This document shows positions 45,295 through 54,006 of a stretch of DNA of 64,000 nucleotides, piece by piece (within the stretch, counting starts at the first letter, position 1; every line of letters begins with the position of its first letter). Origin of the DNA: UBA9647 sp963739335 (GTDB taxonomy: Bacteria; Bacteroidota; Ignavibacteria; UBA10030); the NCBI GenBank assembly GCA_963739335.1, contig CAVUAC010000053.1:1-64000 (forward strand). The letters are read 5' to 3'. The translations under genes and the position numbers were made by a program. Below the pieces are notes generated by a model. That model was not told where the DNA came from and did not search any database. It saw nothing but the letters and a program-made list of their open reading frames with translations.

Positions 45295-46819
45295 GCAGGT
45301 TCAGATTATCTATGAAGAAGAGAATTGGAAGCCTGCGCATACAATCGACCCGGCTAAAGATGCGAACGATCAAGCGCGGAAAGCTGCAGCGTGCCTCCTG
45401 AAGCATTTCTTCCGATCCAAGAGTGCGAGTCTGATACATCGAGATCACCCACGGGAAGCGAGGATTGAGTTTGCGGCCGGAACTGATCCGATCGTCGTCC
45501 GAGACTTCTTCAGATTTCTGATGGGATATCTCACAAAGGGGATGAACGTCGCCGAGGAGGGGTTTACACGAATCGCATCAGTTCACAAGGTGACGCCGGT
45601 CGTCCGACTGAGCGGGGTTCCACAACAAGAGATTACTGTCAAGCGATGTGTGGATCTGATCAAGTCCATGGGGCTCAAGGAATTTTACCTCATGGCGGAT
45701 TCGACGCGTCACGAGCCAGGACTCCTGCAATACTTTGCTTCAGCGGACGTTACGAATGGTATCCTCGACTATGGCAGAAAACAGCGAGTGACCGTCAGGG
45801 ACGGAAGAACGGTCGATATGGCTGCTACTGCGAACAAAGCAATCGAAGCTGCGGCGGGAGCAATTGAGTCAGGACAAGGCTGCATCAAGGTGGGGTTGCT
45901 CGGGTTGACCTATGAGGAGATGAAGGAGTTCGTGCGACGAGTGAAGAGGGGGCTTGGCGTCACGTACAAGCGTCAAGAGAACCAGTTCCTGGTCTTCATA
46001 GGGATCGTCGACAAACCAATCGTCACCGATGATCGTGTCTACACAAAGGCATATGATATCGGGAGCCAGTTCATCGATCTGATGAGGAGAACGAGGCATG
46101 ACATCCTGCTCATTGATACAATGAACAAGGGAGCAAAGGATCCGAGACTCGTCGATGCCGGCGATGACAGATGTGGACACTTGACGGCGGATCAGCTGCG
46201 ATCGTTGGTTCGGACATCGCATGCTGCACGGTGCGACCTCTGGGTAGCAGGCTCATATACTGAGGAACAGGTGTATCAGGCGGCGATGGATGATCCCAAG
46301 GAGCGGCCCGGTCTGATCTGTCTTGGTGGATCCGAAAGAAGCTTTGGCGGATTGCGGCTCGATCCCAGAGAGGCTTATACTCCGTTAGGGAGGTTGAAAA
46401 AAGAAGATGCCAAGCTCGTTGCGAAGGTGGAGTGTGACGCGGATGTCAAGTTCATCCTCAGTCGCGAGAATAAGCTGGCCCGTGATACCGGACTGGTAGT
46501 GGGCGAGCTTCGCCGGAGAAAGCAGAAGGGTTGGAGGAAAGTCGATGCAATGAGAAACCGGTATCTTCTTGTCCGGCAGAGGTATTTTGATGCCTTGGAA
46601 AAGGTCGCGAATGATGAACGGCTGCCGACACGAAACATCGACACGCTTGTTCTGCGCGGGGAGATGATCATGGGAAACCTTCCTGAGAAGACGAGAAAGA
46701 GTATTGAGGTGCTTAAGAAACGCTTTGAAAAGGAAAGGGAGAAGTATGTTGAGTCCGTTGCAGACGAGATGATGAAGCTCTTCGCGGATGAATGGATTCC
46801 AAGGGAGAAGAGATCATAA
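45269..46819 (+). CDS. Large hypothetical enzyme, part 3 of 3, MfnB/DUF556-like TIM-barrel region
   Basis: The C-terminal ~510 residues. From about residue 190 the text resembles (5-formylfuran-3-yl)methyl phosphate synthase (MfnB, DUF556): QGCIKVGLLGLTYEEMKEFV with the strand-end lysine, DILLIDTMNKGAKDPRLVD with a second lysine, LRSLVRTSHAARCDLWVAGS and PGLICLGGSERSFGG. MfnB condenses two triose phosphates in methanofuran synthesis; here it sits in a far larger protein in a non-methanogen. The end is a basic coiled coil (KSIEVLKKRFEKEREKYVES). The fold match is moderate and the reaction is unknown. Confidence 0.55.
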   Translation: MDHSTNVSEQVQIIYEEENWKPAHTIDPAKDANDQARKAAACLLKHFFRSKSASLIHRDHPREARIEFAAGTDPIVVRDFFRFLMGYLTKGMNVAEEGFTRIASVHKVTPVVRLSGVPQQEITVKRCVDLIKSMGLKEFYLMADSTRHEPGLLQYFASADVTNGILDYGRKQRVTVRDGRTVDMAATANKAIEAAAGAIESGQGCIKVGLLGLTYEEMKEFVRRVKRGLGVTYKRQENQFLVFIGIVDKPIVTDDRVYTKAYDIGSQFIDLMRRTRHDILLIDTMNKGAKDPRLVDAGDDRCGHLTADQLRSLVRTSHAARCDLWVAGSYTEEQVYQAAMDDPKERPGLICLGGSERSFGGLRLDPREAYTPLGRLKKEDAKLVAKVECDADVKFILSRENKLARDTGLVVGELRRRKQKGWRKVDAMRNRYLLVRQRYFDALEKVANDERLPTRNIDTLVLRGEMIMGNLPEKTRKSIEVLKKRFEKEREKYVESVADEMMKLFADEWIPREKRS

Positions 46820-47313
46820 GTCGGAGACGCGGTCGAAGAGTCTCGCTACGAAGACACGAGGACGCAAAGCACCACAAATTGGGAATAGGTAGAACGCTTC
46901 GATCTCGCCTTGGCGTTGTCTGCGGCGAAGGTTTGCTTTTCTCGACATCCCACTGGTGGTCTGAATCGGACAAACGTTGAACAAGTGCCTTCGGACTCGA
47001 CGGAGCAAGTCCCTCCTTGCTGTTTTTGGATAGAACAGCGCTGATTGTGAATTGTCAATTGTGAACGGTCAATTGTCAACGGATAATTGTTGTGGTGCCT
47101 GACGGGACTTGTTCAAGGGACCTGGGGTACGGGACACCAGCAGCAGGCTGAAAAGCAATTCTGCGACTGCTGATTGTGAATTGTCAAATTGTCAACGATC
47201 AATGGTCAATGGTGAATGGTGAATAGTGAATGAGCAGGCAGACCGTGTCCAAACTTCTTCGAGTTCTCAAACAATGGTTCTTCCACACAATCACATTCAA
47301 GAGCGAGGTCATC
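46820..47313. repeat. ~180-bp direct repeat, copy B, within intergenic repeats
   Basis: 46980-47150 matches copy A at 43019-43200 (ACTCGACGGAGCAAGTCCCT, GTGAACGGTCAATTGTCAAC, GGACACCAGCA). Further TGAATTGTCAAATTGTCAAC and TGAATGGTGAATAGTGAATG stretches fill the gap up to the next gene. No gene is here; 46846-46900 contains an 'ACGAAGACACGAGGACGC' element of the kind also seen at 49960. Confidence 0.7.
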
Positions 47314-49011
47314 ATGAGCGACGAGGCGAAGGCGTTGGCTTACTCGAACAATGATGTGGCGTTGGTTTCCTGGTATTACCCGGAGAAGATTCAAGGCTGT
47401 CTCGGATTTGCCATCTATCGAGTCAACGTATCAACGAAAGAGCGCACACCCCTTCCTGCGTGGGTCGGTTTCCGGGGGGAATCAAACAAGGAGTGGAGCG
47501 CAAGAACCACGGAAGTTTGGCCCGTCCAGAAATTCGTTTGGAGGGATTTCACGGCGGCCCGTGGATCAACATATTACTATGAGATCGTACCGATGATTGG
47601 ACACCCAGGTGATCTCAGAGCTCGTACGGACCTAAGACGCACCACGAATCAAGTACAGCTCACCCCAAAGCGTGGGAGCTATTCGGTGTTTTTTAACAGA
47701 GGGATTCTTGCCACTCAGCATCTTGCACACGCTATTCCGTCGGGACCCAGTGGAAAGCCAAATTACAGGGTTTTGACAGAGCGGATCGATCAACCGGGCG
47801 ATCCATTGAGGAATAGTCTGGCGGGACAATCGATCGATGCCTTGAAGTCACTCTTGAAGCGTGCAGAGTCGGAGGGGGGTGATTGTTACTGCGCTCTCTA
47901 CGAGTTGAACGATCCTGAGTTGCTCCAACTTCTCATTGGCGCACCTCACGTCCACATAGTGCTTGCCAATGCAGGGACAGACGACAGCACAAATCAAGCC
48001 GCACGGCAGGCATTGCATGAATCCGATACACCTGTTACCGACAACTTTTTCTCCAGCGGCCATATCGGTCACAATAAGTTCGTTATCTATGTCGACAAGA
48101 AGGGAACGGCAAGAGCCGTTCTCACCGGGAGCACAAATTGGACATATACAGGCCTTTGCGCACAAACGAACAATGCGATTCTGATCGAATCCACAGAAGT
48201 CGCTTCACTGTATTTGAAATACTGGAACAAGCTCAAAGAAGACGGGGCGGAGCAATCATTGGATTTTCGGGACGACAACAATGAGGTGCGCCAAGCGCTG
48301 GTGGACAAGAATGATGTTCACATCTGGTTTTCTCCCAACACTCGAACGAAGACCAAACCTTCGAAGAACCCACCCACGCCATCCGACATGCAGGAAGTAT
48401 TCGACGTGATGAAGGGTGCAGAGCAAGCGATACTGTTTCTGCTGTTTCAGCCGGGAAAGCCGAGCGTCCTGGACCAAGCTGCAGCGTGTCAGAAGGCCAA
48501 AAAGGGACTTTTCGTTCGGGGTGCGGTGACAGATCCCAAGGCGGTGAAGGATTTCGATGTAGATCTCTATCACCGATCGGGCCTGAAGCCCGATGGCACG
48601 GTGGTGGCGGCAGCGGCGGTGAACGACCAGTTCTCATTCTGGCAAGAGGAACTGCTGAAGGCATCTCCGTCCGCACACGCCATCATCCACGACAAGATTG
48701 TGGTTGTGGATCCTCTTTCGGAAAACTGCGCCGTGATCACAGGAAGCCACAATCTTGGATATCGGGCATCTTACAACAACACGGAGAACCTGCTCATCAT
48801 CAAGGGCGACACGGAAGTTGCCAAGGCATATGCGGTCCATACGATGGATGTCTACGACCACTATCGTTGGAGATACCTACTGCAAGACAAGAAGCGCAAA
48901 GCGTGGACCGGGCTTGAGCCGAGCGACCGCTGGCAAGACAAGTATTTCAAGAAGGGTAGCGACGCGATGCGAGAAATGGAATTCTGGTGCGGAGTGAACG
49001 GCAATCCATGA
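47314..49011 (+). CDS. Phospholipase D-like protein with two HKD motifs
   Basis: The frame is open from 47230, but MSDEAKALAYSNN at 47314 has GAGCGAGGT upstream. An N-terminal beta domain (~1-130) precedes two PLD halves. The first is GHNKFVIYVDKKG...LTGSTNWTYTG near 255, the second IHDKIVVVDPLSE...ITGSHNLGYRA near 490; each has the H-x-K and downstream S/T-x-N. The superfamily hydrolyses phosphodiesters and includes phospholipases, nucleases such as Nuc/BfiI and toxins. There is no signal peptide, so a cytoplasmic nuclease or an exported effector are both possible. Confidence 0.85.
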   Translation: MSDEAKALAYSNNDVALVSWYYPEKIQGCLGFAIYRVNVSTKERTPLPAWVGFRGESNKEWSARTTEVWPVQKFVWRDFTAARGSTYYYEIVPMIGHPGDLRARTDLRRTTNQVQLTPKRGSYSVFFNRGILATQHLAHAIPSGPSGKPNYRVLTERIDQPGDPLRNSLAGQSIDALKSLLKRAESEGGDCYCALYELNDPELLQLLIGAPHVHIVLANAGTDDSTNQAARQALHESDTPVTDNFFSSGHIGHNKFVIYVDKKGTARAVLTGSTNWTYTGLCAQTNNAILIESTEVASLYLKYWNKLKEDGAEQSLDFRDDNNEVRQALVDKNDVHIWFSPNTRTKTKPSKNPPTPSDMQEVFDVMKGAEQAILFLLFQPGKPSVLDQAAACQKAKKGLFVRGAVTDPKAVKDFDVDLYHRSGLKPDGTVVAAAAVNDQFSFWQEELLKASPSAHAIIHDKIVVVDPLSENCAVITGSHNLGYRASYNNTENLLIIKGDTEVAKAYAVHTMDVYDHYRWRYLLQDKKRKAWTGLEPSDRWQDKYFKKGSDAMREMEFWCGVNGNP

Positions 49012-49057
49012 TGTGCGAGTTCACCATTCAACAACTTCATGACCAAGGAGACAATCC

Positions 49058-49699
49058 ATGCCACGCGGGGCTTTTGGATTTGACGTCACCGACACAGGTG
49101 ATCTGATTGATTCAACGCAAAATGTGGAGGCACTGAGAAATCTCTGGCTTAGTCGTAAGCTCGTTCAAGGGTCTTCCCTGGGCCCGGGGGATCCAGGCGA
49201 TTTTGATAACGGCGCCTGGCACGTGGGGTGTCACCTCGCCGGGGCTGGCGGAGTCAAACGGTCCAAGAATGGAGCGTTGTTGTGGCTGGAGATTTCTCAC
49301 AATACAACGCGGGATGAGTACTATGCCAGCGTCACGATGAAGGAGGGGAAGGACATCAAGACGTTTGCGCTCGATTCGGCGGAGGGAAGATCCATTGTCA
49401 AGGGTTCAGAGCTCCTCGGATTTGTCGAGGGTAATTCTTTGGGGAGAACCTCTGCGCGGGGTGTGAGCGATCCGGCCAATTTGTTCAACCTGTGGCGGCG
49501 ACAGGATTTTGATCAACCTGTGAACGGCGAGGAAGATGGCGGCAAAGTGTGGGAGCACTGGTGCACGTTGAGGGACATCCGAGCGACGTCACGTATCGGT
49601 ACATCGGTGTTGACAGCTTACGTCTCCCTGGCTTCGGGTACTGGGAGACCGTTTCGCTGCAACTGTTGCCCGTGGAAGGAGAGACTATGGGCATCCTGA
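49058..49699 (+). CDS. Hypothetical protein, part before two frameshifts
   Basis: AAGGAG precedes the ATG. MPRGAFGFDVTDTGDLIDST begins a soluble beta-rich protein (GALLWLEISHNTTRDEYYAS). After WEHW near 49555 the reading is better in another frame (VHVEGHPSDVTYRYIGVDSL, RLPGFGYWETVSLQLLPVEG). A second missing base near 49690 then leads into the piece at 49716. Real length is about 294 residues; the family is unknown. Confidence 0.5.
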   Translation: MPRGAFGFDVTDTGDLIDSTQNVEALRNLWLSRKLVQGSSLGPGDPGDFDNGAWHVGCHLAGAGGVKRSKNGALLWLEISHNTTRDEYYASVTMKEGKDIKTFALDSAEGRSIVKGSELLGFVEGNSLGRTSARGVSDPANLFNLWRRQDFDQPVNGEEDGGKVWEHWCTLRDIRATSRIGTSVLTAYVSLASGTGRPFRCNCCPWKERLWAS

Positions 49700-49715
49700 T
49701 CAACTGCATGCTTTA

Positions 49716-49940
49716 GTGGAGGGCGGATTCACTTCAAAGGAATCGGCAGTCTGGGATGTCACGCCGACGCCGATTTCAGATAAGGCCGAGAAGCTTTTCT
49801 ATGCAGCCGATCCTGCCTCGGAACTGCAGGCCAGCGAGCAACTTGAATGGGGCAGGCCGCCACACTACTTCATGTTCGCACGGATGATCAAGCATTGGAG
49901 CACAGCAAAGGACGTGAAGAACGACCTTAAGGACCTCTAG
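49716..49940 (+). CDS. C-terminal part of the 49058 gene
   Basis: The frame, open from before 49690 (DYGHPDQLHALVEGG), continues FTSKESAVWDVTPTPISDKA and EWGRPPHYFMFARMIKHWST to a stop. It has no start or ribosome site of its own and completes the protein started at 49058. Confidence 0.5.
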   Translation: MEGGFTSKESAVWDVTPTPISDKAEKLFYAADPASELQASEQLEWGRPPHYFMFARMIKHWSTAKDVKNDLKDL

Positions 49941-50057
49941 CGGGCTGTTGAGAAGGAAAACCACGAAGACACGAAGATCACCAAGATGAACAGGAGATTG
50001 GTGTTTCGGTCAGAGTTCTTCAAGAGTAACTGAGTGCACGGAACAGGGAGATATACA

Positions 50058-50420
50058 ATGAAAACGATGCTCAGATGCCTATTGATATCGGTAATGTTCG
50101 TCTCTCTTGTGTCAGCTGGTGAAATCTATGGCTTCATCAAGAAGGGAGATCGTCCAGTAGGAAAAGGGATCAAGGTTGTAGTGAAATGTGGCAACCGAAC
50201 GGATACCACCTTGACAGACAAATATGGTTCCTACAGCATCAACGTGCCATCGACTGGTAAATGCACGCTCACTGTGCACGATGGTGATCAAGAAGCTTCC
50301 ATCGAAGCGTTTTCATACACGAGGCCTGTTCGATTTGATTTGCTACTGGAAAAGAATGACAGCAAGAACGTTCTAAGGAGGACTCTCAGTGGACAGCAAA
50401 GAAAAGGACACGTGGGATAA
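50058..50420 (+). CDS. Secreted carboxypeptidase-regulatory-like domain protein
   Basis: The start at 50058 follows GGGAGAT. A signal peptide (residues 1-23, MKTMLRCLLISVMFVSLVSA) is followed by a single beta-sandwich of the carboxypeptidase-regulatory type: GEIYGFIKKGDRPVGKGIKV, TLTDKYGSYSINVPSTGKC. It overlaps the following gene by 32 bases. It is probably exported; the binding partner is unknown. Confidence 0.7.
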   Translation: MKTMLRCLLISVMFVSLVSAGEIYGFIKKGDRPVGKGIKVVVKCGNRTDTTLTDKYGSYSINVPSTGKCTLTVHDGDQEASIEAFSYTRPVRFDLLLEKNDSKNVLRRTLSGQQRKGHVG

Positions 50421-51297
50421 GATTGACATTGTCCTCAAACCACTCGGGGGCGTGGCGGCCGCCCTCATTGTCGGGATCATTGGATCCAATATCTTGCAGC
50501 AGCGACAACAAAGTGAGATCAATTCGCGATTGTACACGGAACTGATGAGCAAGCGGGAAGAAGCAGAAAGCGCGCTGAGGAAAGACATGTTCGTGTCGAT
50601 CATTCAATCGTTCCTGAAGCCCGGGCAAGCACCACTTAAAATGAAAGAAAAGGTCCTCAATCTGGAGCTCCTGTCCTACAATTTTCATGAATCACTCAAC
50701 CTCAAACCTCTTTTTGTCGATCTGCGGAGGGAGGTTCTCGATTCCATCTCAGGACCGAAATTACAGGGCGAGTATCTGGATCGATTGGACAAAGTCGCGT
50801 CGGATGTAACAAGAAAGCAAATGTTGGTTCTAGAGGGGGCTGGTGTCAGCTTTGACAAGAGCATCAACGTGAAGACCCTGCAGTTTCCGGTTCTCGAGGA
50901 ACCAGGGAAAGAGGAAAGGTCTGCAGAGGAAGACCTCGCATTAGGAGGAGTCAAGAGGAATTTCAGACTGATCATCCAAAAGGCAGACACGATGAGGAAA
51001 GAGCTCCAGATTAGTCTGGAAGTGAAAACGCTTGGAGACTCTTCCGATGTCTTATCGGTTCTTGGAGCGGAATTCGGGGTTGGGTATTTCGACTTTCCCA
51101 TGATCGATAACACCAGACTGTCAAACGATCAGCGGTGTGCAGTGATATTGAGGAGTTTTTCCAGCACCAGCGCGGAGATCACAGTGGTCTATTTCCCAGG
51201 CTCCTATTCAAGCCTCAAAGAGAAACCGTATTACGAGGAGGTCATTGAGACGCTACGGAGGTCGGCGAATGGTGCGGAGGTGGGGAAGAAGGAGTGA
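50389..51297 (+). CDS. Membrane-anchored hypothetical protein
   Basis: GTG start with AAGGAGG seven bases upstream. One membrane helix at ~18-37 (LGGVAAALIVGIIGSNIL) is followed by a helical stretch and a beta-rich C-terminal domain (FRLIIQKADTMRKELQISLE, FGVGYFDFPMID, EITVVYFPGSY). The family is unknown. It lies directly upstream of the protease-nuclease gene and may hold partners at the membrane. Confidence 0.65.
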   Translation: MDSKEKDTWDKIDIVLKPLGGVAAALIVGIIGSNILQQRQQSEINSRLYTELMSKREEAESALRKDMFVSIIQSFLKPGQAPLKMKEKVLNLELLSYNFHESLNLKPLFVDLRREVLDSISGPKLQGEYLDRLDKVASDVTRKQMLVLEGAGVSFDKSINVKTLQFPVLEEPGKEERSAEEDLALGGVKRNFRLIIQKADTMRKELQISLEVKTLGDSSDVLSVLGAEFGVGYFDFPMIDNTRLSNDQRCAVILRSFSSTSAEITVVYFPGSYSSLKEKPYYEEVIETLRRSANGAEVGKKE

Positions 51298-51444
51298 GTA
51301 TGTGAGATGTAAGACGGTAGACGTGAGACGGAGTGATGGAATGATGGAATAACGGAAGCGTACTTGTTGGGTCGGTATTCCTGTCTTGGTGGATTTGGTT
51401 CACAGGAGATTCCTTCTCAAAAGAAAGGAGCAAAAGAGAACTTC

Positions 51445-51560
51445 TCGAAATCATAACCCTCGTGATCGAGCCGCCTTCTCACTTGCTGAAATTCCGGTGC
51501 GAGAGGAAAAGGTGGAACAGAAGGATGAGTACAATCGCACCGGATTTCCCGCCTGTCCAT
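51445..51560 (+). repeat. Decayed fifth copy of the nested inverted-repeat unit
   Basis: The left arm TCGAAATCATAACCCTCGTG, then ATCGAGCCGCC and GAAATTCCGGTGCG match the left half of the 5.9-7.2 kb units. The inner partner CGCACCGGATTTC follows after 34 bases and pairs with a single bulge. The inner stem sequence differs from all other copies yet still pairs. Confidence 0.6.
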
Positions 51561-51649
51561 CGGAGCTTTTGTCGCACGATGGCGAGTCTTCACTGTTACT
51601 CACATAAAGATGAGTTGGACACTCTGTCCAACGAGAAGGGATGTTAGCC

Positions 51650-52576
51650 ATGGATATCCTTCAGACAAAATTCAATTTCAACCATCTTTCGGTAAGAGAT
51701 CTCGTTGAAGCGAGGGATCTTTTCCACGTTCATCTCATCAACAAGAAGAACGTTGTTGCTACGGCAATTGGCAGGTACAGAATCAGGAAATCAGATCCCT
51801 GGCCAAATGAAAAAAGCAATCAAGATGTGAGTAAACCCCGGAATAGGGGGGAGCGGACATTAGAAAATTCTGAAGTAAGGGATTACTCGTGGCCATGCAT
51901 TCTCGTTTTTGTCACGCAATGGAGCGATGAAAAAGATCTCATTAACGATGGCGAGAGCAACATCGTCCCCAATAACGTTTATCTGCCCGATGGTAGAATC
52001 GTTCCAATTTGCGTCGTTGAGGCTCCGAAGAGTGAAAAGTCGGACGACACAGTGGACACAAGCAAACTAAACTTTCCCAAGAACCTCATCAGCGGAGGCT
52101 TTCCACTGATCGTGTATTCGCAAGGGCAAGAAAGAATCGCGTCTCTTGGGTGTCTCGTGTCCGACGGCAACAAAGTGTACACGCTGACCAACAGGCACGT
52201 CACGGGAAATGAGGGGACGGTCGTCTATACAAAACTGGGCTCGACACTGAGGCCGATCGGAACGAGCTCGAGCAAACAACTGGGCAAGATCAAATTCACA
52301 GACGTTTATAAGGAATGGAGCGGAACAAACCTGCTGGTGAACAACGATATTGGACTCATTGAGATAGAAGACGTCAACCTCTGGAAGACCGAGGTCTTCG
52401 GGATTGGACAGCTCGACACACTCGCGAGCCTGGACACATCCAACATGACTCTCAATCTCATCAATGCACCCGTCGTTGGATATGGCGCGGTGTCGGGACA
52501 ACTTCAAGGTGAAGTTGTCGCATTGTTCTACCGTTACAAGGCGATCGGGGCGCGGAGTACGTTTCCGACTTTCTGA
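51650..52576 (+). CDS. Trypsin-like serine protease domain, N-terminal part of a two-domain protein
   Basis: The ATG at 51650 is better spaced from GAGAAGGG than the ATG at 51641. The protein has LRDL-type helical start (VRDLVEARDLFHVHLINKKN, VVATAIGRYRIRKSDPWP) and then a trypsin fold: catalytic His in TLTNRHVTGNEG (~residue 183) and Asp in NNDIGLIEIED (~235). The serine lies in the next frame: HHGDSGTLWVLEIDGKK at 52596-52650. A base is missing near 52545-52550, so this stop is artificial and the protein continues at 52636. There is no signal peptide, suggesting an intracellular protease. Confidence 0.8.
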   Translation: MDILQTKFNFNHLSVRDLVEARDLFHVHLINKKNVVATAIGRYRIRKSDPWPNEKSNQDVSKPRNRGERTLENSEVRDYSWPCILVFVTQWSDEKDLINDGESNIVPNNVYLPDGRIVPICVVEAPKSEKSDDTVDTSKLNFPKNLISGGFPLIVYSQGQERIASLGCLVSDGNKVYTLTNRHVTGNEGTVVYTKLGSTLRPIGTSSSKQLGKIKFTDVYKEWSGTNLLVNNDIGLIEIEDVNLWKTEVFGIGQLDTLASLDTSNMTLNLINAPVVGYGAVSGQLQGEVVALFYRYKAIGARSTFPTF

Positions 52577-52635
52577 TCGGATCGAGGGGTGGCAGCGGAT
52601 TACCTCTCCATCACGGGGATTCCGGGACGCTTTGG

Positions 52636-53853
52636 GTGCTAGAAATCGACGGCAAGAAATGTCCTTTTGCGGTCCATTGGGGGCAACATGAATTCATGGA
52701 AGGAGGCGAGACACGGAAGCACGGATACGGTCTCGCGACCTGTCTGAGCAATGTCTGCAACCTCCTGGACGTCGACATCGTGAGGGGGTGGAACCTCGAT
52801 CAAGACTACACGTGGGGGAAGACGGGGCACTTCAAAATAGCGGCAAGGGCCTGTGATTTGGCAAGTGACGAAGAACTGGGTGGATTGTTGCAAGCGAATA
52901 AGGCAAACATTGGCTATTCCGACGAGCAACTCAAGGACAAGAATAGTATTGCGAAGGCAAAAAGTGCAGAGTTCATTCCACTTGCAGATGTTCCAGACCT
53001 GTGGTGGCGGTACAAGAGATTCTCGACGGAAGGCTCGAATCACTTTGCAGACATGGATGAAAAAGACAATCGTGTTATGAAAGGCAAAACATTGCTTGAG
53101 CTCTGCGCAGACGAAGGGAACCTCGATATCAAGTTCTGGTTGTCGTTCTACAAACAGATGGATGAGGTGAATCCCAAAAGCAAAGTAGACAGGGGGAGCG
53201 GAGAAGAGAAGCCAGACCCAAGAATGGGAGCGCTGCCGTTCAGAGTCTGGCAAATGTATGAGCAAATGGTTCGGTCTCTCGCACAAGGGAGCGTTGCAGA
53301 ATTCATTTGTGCTGGCGGAACAATGTCTCACTATGTCGGTGACGCATGTCAGCCTCTCCATGTTTCCTACCTCCATGCGGGTATTCCCGGGCAGGAATCA
53401 AAAGTGCACAGTGATTATGAAGATGTGCTGGTCGATAGAAATGCGGCAAACCTCTTTCAGCGTGTCAACGCCGTGGAGAAGAAGGTGCTTAAGGGAGATC
53501 TGATAAGAGGGGGGAAGGCGGCTGCGAAGCTTGTTATTGAGTTGATGAGATCGACCCATCAGAATCTGCCACCTATGAAGATCATCGAGACGTTCGACAA
53601 CAATGCCGGAAAGGGCAAATACGAGAGAGCGTGGGAGACACTGGGAGAGGGAACGGTTAAGAATGTAGCCAATGGCTGCTATCACATGGCCGTTCTTTGG
53701 CAGAGCGCCTGGGTCGAAGGCGGGGGAAAAGCCGTCGGCAAGAATCAGTTGGGCGCCATCGATCACCAAGACCTGATCGAGCTGTATTCGAACTACCATT
53801 TTGTGCAATCGTACAGGCTGGACGACCCGAAATTCCAGGGAGAACTCACTTAG
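52636..53853 (+). CDS. Protease catalytic-serine end plus S1/P1-nuclease/zinc-phospholipase-like domain
   Basis: Continues the protease from 51650; the frame is open upstream through GDSG. After ~60 residues a second domain appears: GHFKIAARACDL, then FADMDEKDNRVMKGKTLLEL. MSHYVGDACQPLHVSYLHAG and KVHSDYEDVLVDRN carry the H-x3-D and H-x3-E/D zinc ligands of the S1/P1 nuclease and zinc-dependent phospholipase C superfamily. Together the two pieces make a ~735-residue protease-hydrolase fusion. Either could be the effector, with the protease possibly releasing the second domain. Confidence 0.75.
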   Translation: MLEIDGKKCPFAVHWGQHEFMEGGETRKHGYGLATCLSNVCNLLDVDIVRGWNLDQDYTWGKTGHFKIAARACDLASDEELGGLLQANKANIGYSDEQLKDKNSIAKAKSAEFIPLADVPDLWWRYKRFSTEGSNHFADMDEKDNRVMKGKTLLELCADEGNLDIKFWLSFYKQMDEVNPKSKVDRGSGEEKPDPRMGALPFRVWQMYEQMVRSLAQGSVAEFICAGGTMSHYVGDACQPLHVSYLHAGIPGQESKVHSDYEDVLVDRNAANLFQRVNAVEKKVLKGDLIRGGKAAAKLVIELMRSTHQNLPPMKIIETFDNNAGKGKYERAWETLGEGTVKNVANGCYHMAVLWQSAWVEGGGKAVGKNQLGAIDHQDLIELYSNYHFVQSYRLDDPKFQGELT

Positions 53854-54006
53854 TCAATAGTTACCAGAAAAGACGCCGACTGCGATCGCCTGCCACAGGC
53901 CGTGCTGTGAAAAGGGGGCCGACAGATTCTCTGGAGCAGATCGTCGGATCGGTCGCGTGCGCGGCCCTTTCTTTCAAGCTCATGACACAAATCAGCGAGA
54001 GGAAAT

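Noticed and set aside
49716..49940. Type VI secretion sheath-like C-terminus (FARMIKHW)
   Set aside because: Only a few residues match, and the rest of the 49058 protein bears no resemblance to sheath proteins.
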